Source: an uncultured Oscillospiraceae bacterium
GTDB lineage: Bacteria > Bacillota > Clostridia > Oscillospirales > Acutalibacteraceae
Assembly: GCA_910588415.1 (NCBI GenBank)
Contig: CAJUPK010000144.1
Coordinates: 1-6,165 of the forward strand
DNA: 6,165 nucleotides
Direction of reading: 5' to 3'
Under the pieces are notes generated by a model. The model was not told the DNA's origin, did not search any database, and worked only from the letters and a program-made list of their open reading frames with translations. Positions 1 to 4,065 of this stretch are shown one piece after another; position 1 is the stretch's first letter; the number at the start of each line of letters is the position of its first letter. A program made the translations under genes and the position numbers.

Positions 1-205
1 CCAGAGAGGTGTCCTCCGCCCGGCAGATCATCCCCCGCTGGCGGATGGTGATCTCTACTGTCTGCCGGTTGCGCTCTACCGTGACAGTGACCACAGCCTC
101 CGCGTCCTCGTCAAAGATCCGGTCAAACTTGGCCAGCTTCTTTTCTACCAGCTCTTTAAAGTTGTTCCTGAGATTCACTTTTCTGCCCGTAATGGTGATT
201 TTCAT
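1..205 (-). CDS. hpf: Ribosome hibernation promoting factor HPF (RaiA family), N-terminal part; gene runs off the left edge
   Basis: The 68 visible codons encode an S30AE/HPF N-terminal domain: it opens MKITITGRKVNL, continues with the helix NNFKELVEKKLAKFDRIF, then the beta strand AVVTVTVERNRQTVEITI, the order expected of this beta-alpha-beta domain. HPF binds the 30S subunit in stationary phase; the long form typical of Firmicutes pairs two 70S ribosomes into inactive 100S dimers through a C-terminal domain that lies outside this window. The start is ATG at 205, preceded by a perfect AAGGAGG eight bases upstream. It has its own promoter (390-418) and a long structured leader, so it is transcribed separately from the fumarate hydratase gene behind it. 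The family assignment is clear; long or short form cannot be judged because the C-terminus is missing. Confidence 0.93.
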   Translation of the reverse strand, partial: MKITITGRKVNLRNNFKELVEKKLAKFDRIFDEDAEAVVTVTVERNRQTVEITIRQRGMICRAEDTSL

Positions 206-220
206 ATTTCTTTCCTCCTT

Positions 221-384
221 ATTCACAGCGGCCCGTAGATGACCGCCTGCCTTGCCGCCGACAGTGCCAGCCCTGCCAGGAAGTCCCAACGCCCGGATAG
301 GGAAGATTGGAAATCTTGCCTAGGCGCTTCCCTGGTCAAGCAGGCCTGATTCGAAAGCCTTCTGTATCAGCAGGGCTTTCATCG
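221..384 (-). ncRNA. raiA: Candidate raiA-motif RNA in the hpf leader
   Basis: The hpf transcript should start near 383, giving a leader of about 180 nt that is GC-rich and folds well by eye. The 5' end (379-383, GATGA as RNA) can pair with UCAUC near the 3' end (238-242). Inside lie a hairpin with arms 374-380 and 353-359 (GAAAGCC/GGCUUUC), a 6-bp hairpin with a 3-nt loop at 303-317 (AAGAUU/AAUCUU), and a hairpin at 257-271 (GCUGGC/GUCGGC with one or two G-U pairs). The unpaired stretch GGGAAGCGCCUAGG precedes the middle hairpin. A ~200-nt conserved RNA called the raiA motif is known directly upstream of raiA/hpf in Clostridia and Actinobacteria, and length, position and 5'-3' closure agree with it. 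I have not aligned it to the family model, so the identity is an inference. Its edges are approximate. Confidence 0.62.
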
Positions 385-389
385 CCTAT

Positions 390-418
390 AGTATAGCACA
401 ATGGACAAAAGATTGCAA
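390..418 (-). promoter_or_regulatory. Sigma-A-type promoter for the raiA-like leader and hpf
   Basis: On the minus strand there is a -35 box TTGCAA (413-418), a 17-nt spacer and a -10 box TATACT (390-395) preceded by TGC, which makes an extended -10. Predicted initiation is near 383. The DNA just upstream of the -35 (about 431-454) is almost pure A/T and could act as an UP element. This is the best housekeeping promoter in the window, as expected for an abundant leader RNA. Confidence 0.75.
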
Positions 419-454
419 GGGGTTCTAGGAAAACTATAATATTTTAATATTTTA

Positions 455-479
455 TCCCAGGCACCCAGTGCCTTTGGGA
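455..479 (-). terminator. Possible terminator after the fumarate hydratase gene
   Basis: Three bases after the stop codon lies a hairpin: TCCCA (475-479 on the minus strand) pairs with TGGGA (455-459), and inside it GGCAC/GTGCC (468-472 with 460-464) closes a 3-nt loop, with two unpaired bases on one side. The tail that follows is A/T-rich (TAAAATATTAAAATATT) rather than a clean T run, so it is a weak intrinsic terminator at best. Its place between a gene end and a new promoter supports the call. Confidence 0.45.
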
Positions 480-481
480 GA

Positions 482-1321
482 CTACAGCTCCACCGATTTG
501 TGGCGGGTTACATGACAGCCCACGTTGACCGCCACGGGCAATCCGGCAATGTGTGTGGGGTAGGTCTCTATATTCACCGCCAAGGCCGTGACCCGGCCCC
601 CAAAGCCCTGGGGCCCCACTCCCGTGGCGTTGACGGCCGCCAGCATTTTGGCCTCTAAGCCAGCATAGTAGGGGTCCGCGTGGGGTGTGTCCACGTCCCG
701 GCAAAGGGCCTGCTTTGCCAGCTTGGCGCAGAGTTCAAAGTCCCCGCCAATGCCCACCCCCAGCACCACAGGCGGGCAGGGGTTGCCCCCGGCCAGCTTC
801 ACTGTCTCTGCTGCAAAATTTACCAGGTCCTCCTCCCGGGCTGCAGGGGTAAACATCCGCAGGCGGCTCATGTTCTCGCTGCCAAAGCCTTTGGGGGCAA
901 CCGTCAGCCGCAGCTTGTCCCCAGGCACCAGCCGCACATGGAGAATGGCCGGTGTGTTGTCGCCTGTATTGGTCCGGCGCAGAGGGTCCGCCACCACCGA
1001 GCAGCGGAGCAGGCCATCCACATAGCCCTGGCTCACGCCGTCATTCACGGCCTGTTCGAAGCCGCCGTTAATGTGGACCTCCTGGCCCACCTCCGCAAAC
1101 ACCACCGCCATGCCTGTGTCCTGGCAGATAGGAATCTCCAGCTCTCTGGCAGCCTGGAGGTTCCGGCACAGGTCCTCCATGACAGGCTTGGCAATGGGCG
1201 AATCCTCCTGCCGGACCGCAGCCTCCACCCGCTTTTCCAGGCTGGGGGGCAGTTCCCGGTTGGCCTCTACACAGAGCCTGGCCACCGCCGCTGTGATATC
1301 CTTTGCAAATATTTCTCTCAT
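482..1321 (-). CDS. fumA: Class I (Fe-S) fumarate hydratase, alpha subunit
   Basis: The 279-residue product matches the usual length of the separate alpha subunit of class I fumarate hydratase/L-tartrate dehydratase. These enzymes reversibly hydrate fumarate to L-malate with an oxygen-labile 4Fe-4S cluster. Family signatures are visible: IPICQDTG (Cys66), TNTGDNTPAI (118-126), PCPPVVLGVGIGG (Cys182) and VNVGCHVTRHK (Cys269); the three cysteines fit the three cluster ligands of the family. The start is ATG at 1321 with GGGAGG six bases upstream; a further upstream ATG at 1354 sits inside the terminator hairpin and lacks a ribosome binding site. The beta subunit, normally encoded immediately downstream, is absent: after the stop comes a hairpin and the hpf promoter. 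Tartrate dehydratase alpha is the alternative that sequence alone cannot exclude. Transcription must come by read-through of the terminator at 1338-1366 or from a promoter I did not find. Confidence 0.9.
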   Translation of the reverse strand: MREIFAKDITAAVARLCVEANRELPPSLEKRVEAAVRQEDSPIAKPVMEDLCRNLQAARELEIPICQDTGMAVVFAEVGQEVHINGGFEQAVNDGVSQGYVDGLLRCSVVADPLRRTNTGDNTPAILHVRLVPGDKLRLTVAPKGFGSENMSRLRMFTPAAREEDLVNFAAETVKLAGGNPCPPVVLGVGIGGDFELCAKLAKQALCRDVDTPHADPYYAGLEAKMLAAVNATGVGPQGFGGRVTALAVNIETYPTHIAGLPVAVNVGCHVTRHKSVEL

Positions 1322-1337
1322 CGGTATCCTCCCATAC

Positions 1338-1366
1338 AAAAAGCCCCGCCGCATGGGTGAGGCTTT
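1338..1366 (-). terminator. Intrinsic terminator or attenuator between yabR and fumA
   Basis: Fourteen bases after the yabR stop, the minus strand forms an 11-position stem, AAAGCCTCACC (1366-1356) with GGCGGGGCTTT (1350-1340), with one A-C mismatch, a G-T pair and a 5-nt loop. It runs into a five-T tract (1342-1338). The fumA ribosome binding site begins only five bases later, so any fumA transcript from upstream has to pass this hairpin. Confidence 0.65.
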
Positions 1367-1379
1367 CTTGATATTCCTT

Positions 1380-1877
1380 CTACTTTTGGCCCCGCCGGGA
1401 ATAGCCCCTGCGGGAGTCGCTGCTGCGCTTTAAGTCGGACATCTTCTCATCGCTGGTCTGCTTAAAGCGGCTCATCATGTCCTCAAAACTGCCGCTGTCG
1501 TTGCGCCGTCCCTGCCACTCGAAGTCGCCAGGCCGACCCGGGCTAGGCGCGGGTTCTGGGCGGGGACCCCTGGGCGGGCGGGGGCCGCCGGGCTTTCTGG
1601 CGCCGCCGGGACCCGGCCTGCGGGGCTTATGCTGTTCCTCGGGGGGCAAAGCCTTTTTCATGGAAAGGCTGATCTTCCCCTCCTCGCTGACCGACAGTAC
1701 CTTCACCTTGACCATCTGTCCCTCTGTCACAAAGTCCTTAATCTCATTGACAAAGGTGGGTGCAATTTCAGAGATATGCACCATCCCCGTGTGTCCGCCA
1801 TCCAGGCTGACAAATGCCCCGAATTTTGTGATGCCTGTAACCTTTCCCTCGTAGATCTCTCCAACCTCAAGCCCCAT
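1380..1877 (-). CDS. yabR: S1-domain RNA-binding protein, YabR type
   Basis: The 165-residue product has one S1 RNA-binding domain at about residues 3-75, beginning GLEVGEIYEGKVTGITKFG and containing the typical GMVHISEI strand and the closing VLSVSEEGKISLSMKKA. A low-complexity Pro/Gly/Arg-rich linker follows (about 80-118), then a basic tail with FEDMMSRFKQTSDEKMSDLKR and an RRGYSRRGQK end, a tail layout seen in clostridial YabR-like proteins. Its exact role is not established; S1 domains of this size bind structured RNA or ribosomes. It lies directly after divIC, as in Bacillus subtilis. The start is ATG at 1877 with GAGGAGG at 1891-1897, a rather long 13-nt spacing; an out-of-frame ATG at 1887 lies between them. 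In-frame ATGs at 1919 and 1937 have no ribosome binding site and would add residues that do not look like the family. Confidence 0.86.
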   Translation of the reverse strand: MGLEVGEIYEGKVTGITKFGAFVSLDGGHTGMVHISEIAPTFVNEIKDFVTEGQMVKVKVLSVSEEGKISLSMKKALPPEEQHKPRRPGPGGARKPGGPRPPRGPRPEPAPSPGRPGDFEWQGRRNDSGSFEDMMSRFKQTSDEKMSDLKRSSDSRRGYSRRGQK

Positions 1878-1996
1878 GATACAGCATTTTCCTCCTCGAT
1901 TTTCTCTGTTTTCGTCCATCCCATCGATCCGGTCCATGGCTGAAAAGGCAGGATTCTCCTTACCCTTTCCTCCAGAAGCCGCAGCCTTGCCGCTTA

Positions 1997-2326
1997 CTAA
2001 TCGCCAGCGTCGAAGATATAGACCCGTTCGTTGGACTTGGCGTAATCCATCTCTTGGCGCGCCCGCTTTTCCGCATAGTCCCGCAAACCGTCCTCGTCCT
2101 CCAGCGACTTCTTCAGCTCCTGGTTCTTCTGTTTCTGGTCCTCCAGCTGGGTTTCCAGCTGGGCCAGCCGTTCCCGCTTTTCAGCAATTTGCACCTGCCG
2201 CTCTACAATAGAGAGCAGCACCACCAGTGCCAGCCCACATATGGCCAGCTTGAGAAGGAATTTTCCCCGATAGCTTTTCTTTTTCCCTGTCTTTTCCGTC
2301 TGGGCCTCCTGCTTGGTATCCGGCAA
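1997..2326 (-). CDS. divIC: Septum formation initiator, DivIC/FtsB family
   Basis: This is a small bitopic membrane protein of the divisome, which with FtsL and DivIB (FtsQ) activates septal wall synthesis. A short basic cytoplasmic tail (KKKSYRGK) leads into one membrane segment at about residues 23-41 (FLLKLAICGLALVVLLSIV). An extracellular coiled coil follows at about 43-82 (RERLAQLETQLEDQKQKNQELKK), then the family's C-terminal region with LRDYAEKRARQEMDYAKSNERVY. I chose the TTG at 2326 because AAAGGAGG lies nine bases before it (2336-2343). In-frame ATGs at 2350 and 2368 have no ribosome binding site, and the one at 2368 overlaps the -10 box of a candidate promoter. With TTG the protein has 109 residues, with the far ATG 123. 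The gene sits between yabQ and yabR, its usual place. The function is clear; the start is less certain. Confidence 0.88.
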   Translation of the reverse strand: MPDTKQEAQTEKTGKKKSYRGKFLLKLAICGLALVVLLSIVERQVQIAEKRERLAQLETQLEDQKQKNQELKKSLEDEDGLRDYAEKRARQEMDYAKSNERVYIFDAGD

Positions 2327-2366
2327 AGCCTGCTCCCTCCTTTGCGGCATTTTTGATCTTGCTTTC

Positions 2367-2396
2367 ATTATATACTAGTTTACGTAATGTTTTCAA
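2367..2396 (-). promoter_or_regulatory. Candidate sigma-A promoter for divIC-yabR at the end of yabQ
   Basis: The minus strand carries TTGAAA (2391-2396), an 18-nt A/T-rich spacer and a perfect TATAAT (2367-2372). Initiation would fall near 2360, downstream of the ATG at 2368 but upstream of the ribosome binding site and TTG start at 2326. A housekeeping promoter here makes sense: divIC is needed in growing cells while the genes just upstream look sporulation-specific. Confidence 0.6.
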
Positions 2397-2995
2397 GAGG
2401 TTTTTTTGCTTTTTTCGTATCTGCGGTGTTTTTTTTCATTTTGACGGGTGTTTCTGCTGGCTTGGCCATGATTTGCGGCGGGTTTTTGGCCCGGCCTCCG
2501 GGCTTTTTTGCGGCTCCGGCCAGCTCTAGCGGAAGCCTTAGCCTTGGACGGGTGCCTGGGCTTGGGCCGCAGCCTGGCCGCCAGTCTTTGTATCAGCCGC
2601 CCCATGCGGGCCTTTCCCCAGCCAAAGAGCCTTCCCAAGGGCCTGCGCACCCATCGGAAAACCGCCTTCCTTACAGCCGCGCAAAGCCAGAGCCAGGTTC
2701 TGCGCAGCCAGCGGGCCACACCACTGATAAACGGGTCCAGCGCGGCAATCACCCCCCAGGCCCCCAGAGCCTGCAGAGCCGCTTGAAACAGCCGCAGGCG
2801 GCCCTTATCCACCACCAGGGCGCAGAGAAAGGCTGTCAGCGCGCACACCAGGCAGAAGGCTACATCCAGCAGCGCTGTGCAGAGCTTTCCACTGTGCAGC
2901 AGTACCCGCAGCAGCTTGATGGCCAGAAAAAGCCCCCCCAGCAGCGCCCCGGAGACCAGGCACAGGCACCCGGCGGGCAGTGACCAGCCGTTCAT
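2393..2995 (-). CDS. yabQ: Spore cortex protein YabQ
   Basis: The 200-residue product has three hydrophobic segments near the N-terminus (about 7-28, 40-62 and 68-90), followed by a very basic Arg/Lys/Ala-rich C-terminal half (from about 94), the layout of the YabQ family. In B. subtilis YabQ sits in the forespore outer membrane and is needed for cortex formation. The ATG overlaps the yabP stop in an ATGA junction, so translation is probably coupled; only a weak GGCAGG precedes it. Transcription probably begins at the sigma-E-type promoter before yabP. The basic tail is low in complexity (repeated R/K/A/G), so the assignment rests on the membrane part and on the position between yabP and divIC. 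Confidence 0.85.
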   Translation of the reverse strand: MNGWSLPAGCLCLVSGALLGGLFLAIKLLRVLLHSGKLCTALLDVAFCLVCALTAFLCALVVDKGRLRLFQAALQALGAWGVIAALDPFISGVARWLRRTWLWLCAAVRKAVFRWVRRPLGRLFGWGKARMGRLIQRLAARLRPKPRHPSKAKASARAGRSRKKARRPGQKPAANHGQASRNTRQNEKKHRRYEKSKKTS

Positions 2996-3261
2996 TTAAA
3001 CAGCCTGCCGAAAAAAGACAGGGTGGGGCTGCTCTCTGTGTAGGAAACGGCTCCCACCTTGCCCTTTACCAGCATGTCGCCGCTGTCAGAATCCAGGCTC
3101 TCTATATGCAGCTCTTCCCCCTTGATATTCAGCTGGCCCAGGTCTGTCTGGGCTGTGATCAGCTCATCGCTGAAAAAATCCACCCGCCGGATACCGGTGG
3201 CCGTCAGGCGTTCCCGGCTGTCCAGGTTTAATCCATGCTTTTTGAACGGCTGCTCTGCCAT
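2992..3261 (-). CDS. yabP: Sporulation protein YabP (YabP/YqfC family)
   Basis: The 89-residue product fits the family length. It is soluble and beta-strand rich, with the recognisable pattern SRERLTATGIRRVDFFSDE, LGQLNIKGEELHIESLD and MLVKGKVGAVSYTE. YabP/YqfC proteins are mother-cell sporulation factors of unresolved biochemical function; YqfC is the partner of the SpoIVA-associated yqfC-yqfD locus. The start is ATG at 3261 with AAGGGGG eight bases upstream. A sigma-E-like promoter lies 24 bases upstream of the start, and yabQ follows with a 4-nt overlap. Sporulation-specific expression is therefore supported by sequence as well as by family. Confidence 0.9.
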   Translation of the reverse strand: MAEQPFKKHGLNLDSRERLTATGIRRVDFFSDELITAQTDLGQLNIKGEELHIESLDSDSGDMLVKGKVGAVSYTESSPTLSFFGRLFK

Positions 3262-3284
3262 TGGCTCATCCCCCTTCTAATGGG

Positions 3285-3313
3285 AATGTATGCGCCAGCC
3301 CGCTCCTTTATGC
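3285..3313 (-). promoter_or_regulatory. Sigma-E-type sporulation promoter of yabP-yabQ
   Basis: The minus strand holds a -10 box CATACATT (3285-3292), an exact match to the sigma-E pattern CATACANT, and a -35-like GCATAAA (3307-3313; family pattern GHATATT) with a 14-nt spacer, the spacing used by sigma-E. Initiation would be near 3278, two bases before the yabP ribosome binding site. In B. subtilis yabP and yabQ belong to the sigma-E regulon, which agrees. Confidence 0.68.
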
Positions 3314-3323
3314 CCAAAACCCT

Positions 3324-3569
3324 TTATCCCTCAATAAAGCGGTAGAGGCTGGCCGCCTCCTCCTTTTTGGCAAACTCCGCCACAGAAAGCACCTCTGCCT
3401 TCAGCGTCCGCTGGCCCAGCTGCAGCTCCAGCACATCGCCCACCTTTACGCTGTAAGAGGCCCTGGCCGGGGCGCCGTTCACCAGCACCCGTCCGGCGTC
3501 GCAGGCCTCGTTGGCCACCGTGCGGCGTTTAATCAGCCGGGAAATTTTCAAATACTTGTCCAGTCGCAT
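3324..3569 (-). CDS. rqcP: RqcP, S4-domain ribosome quality-control factor (YabO/Hsp15-like)
   Basis: The 81-residue product is a single S4 RNA-binding domain: MRLDKYLKISRLIKRRTVANEACDAG is split by family-typical positions into the DKYL and IKRRT helices, then RVLVNG and KVGDVLEL form the strands. RqcP binds the obstructed 50S subunit beside the P-site tRNA and works with RqcH to add C-terminal alanine tails to stalled nascent chains, marking them for degradation. The start is ATG at 3569 with GGAGGTGA (spacing about 7), an excellent match to the 16S tail. It follows the strong hup terminator by about 60 bases, in which I see no convincing promoter, so it may depend on read-through. Between hup and yabP is its usual place in Clostridia. 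Confidence 0.93.
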   Translation of the reverse strand: MRLDKYLKISRLIKRRTVANEACDAGRVLVNGAPARASYSVKVGDVLELQLGQRTLKAEVLSVAEFAKKEEAASLYRFIEG

Positions 3570-3627
3570 GGTCTCACCTCCCTCCGCCTAATACAATTTG
3601 CGGGTTCTTACCCTTTCTGTCCCACCG

Positions 3628-3667
3628 AAAAAAACGCAAAGCGGACCGTCCCTTCGGCCCGCCCTGC
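3628..3667 (-). terminator. Strong intrinsic terminator after hup
   Basis: Eleven bases after the hup stop, a 12-bp stem pairs 3667-3656 (GCAGGGCGGGCC) with 3647-3636 (GGTCCGCTTTGC), with three G-T pairs and an 8-nt loop. One base later comes a run of seven T (3634-3628). This is the clearest intrinsic terminator in the window and should isolate the highly expressed hup gene from rqcP. Confidence 0.88.
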
Positions 3668-3677
3668 TCTTTCCGGC

Positions 3678-3959
3678 TTATTTTCTGCCGTTTACAGCGT
3701 CCTTCAGCGCCTGGCCCACCTTGAAAGCAGGCGCCTTAGAGGCTGCTATCTCCATGCTCTCGCCTGTGCGGGGGTCCCGTCCAAACCGGGCCGCACGCTC
3801 GCGCACCTCAAAGGTGCCAAAGCCAACCAGCTGCACCTTGTCGCCCTGCACAAGGGCCTCCGTCACGCTGTCGATAACCGCCTTTACTGCGGCTTCCGCG
3901 TCTTTTTTACTCAGCCCGGATTTCTCTGCCACTTCCGCTATCAGCTCAGTTTTGTTCAT
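3678..3959 (-). CDS. hup: DNA-binding protein HU
   Basis: The 93-residue product is a typical HU: the N-terminal helical dimerisation part MNKTELIAEVAEKSGLSKKD, then the signature VQLVGFGTFEVRERAARFGRDPRTGE leading into the DNA-binding arm, and a C-terminal helix ending KDAVNGRK. HU is the abundant non-specific nucleoid protein that bends and compacts DNA. The start is ATG at 3959 with GGGAGGT ten bases upstream; reading the frame further upstream to 4148 would run back into the flippase gene and is not credible. It is placed between the flippase and rqcP and is closed by its own strong terminator. A 5' leader of roughly 90 nt with a hairpin and T run is likely. Confidence 0.95.
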   Translation of the reverse strand: MNKTELIAEVAEKSGLSKKDAEAAVKAVIDSVTEALVQGDKVQLVGFGTFEVRERAARFGRDPRTGESMEIAASKAPAFKVGQALKDAVNGRK

Positions 3960-3976
3960 TTGTATGGCTACCTCCC

Positions 3977-4006
3977 AAAAAATTCGTCCGCGAAGCTTCG
4001 CCCGGA
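3977..4006 (-). terminator. Hairpin plus T tract in the hup leader (weak terminator or attenuator)
   Basis: On the minus strand TCC and GCGA (4006-4004 and 4001-3998) pair with TCGC and GGA (3993-3990 and 3989-3987) around a GG bulge. The core GCGAAGCTTCGC is a perfect palindrome. Four bases later come six T (3982-3977), which abut the hup ribosome binding site (3970-3976). It could end flippase transcripts or tune hup. The stem is short, so confidence is limited. Confidence 0.4.
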
Positions 4007-4059
4007 AAACCCCGGTCCGACGGCCTTGCGGCAGCATCTTGCTCTTAGCGACAGTAGCA

Positions 4060-4065
4060 ATGATA
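4060..4065 (-). promoter_or_regulatory. Possible extended -10 promoter for hup
   Basis: Directly at the flippase stop codon the minus strand reads TGATATCAT, that is a TGn motif followed by TATCAT (4060-4065), five of six bases of TATAAT. The -35 region has only poor matches. HU usually has its own strong promoter, but this site alone is weak evidence. Confidence 0.3.

Noticed and set aside
9..242. Plus-strand 77-codon frame opposite hpf, with a hydrophobic end that looks like a membrane segment
   Set aside because: The hydrophobic part is the complement of the A/G-rich hpf start; hpf on the other strand has a perfect ribosome binding site and clear family identity.
680..1360. Plus-strand frames opposite fumA (226 and 112 codons)
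   Set aside because: Antisense shadows of the well-supported fumarate hydratase gene, with no start signals.
1908..1970. Hairpin AAAGG/CCTTT between divIC and yabR as a terminator
   Set aside because: The stem is interrupted and short with only a four-T tail, and the two genes are normally co-transcribed.
2387..2983. Plus-strand 198-codon frame opposite yabQ
   Set aside because: Pro/Gln/Ser/Gly-rich shadow of the Arg/Lys-rich yabQ tail, with no ribosome binding site.
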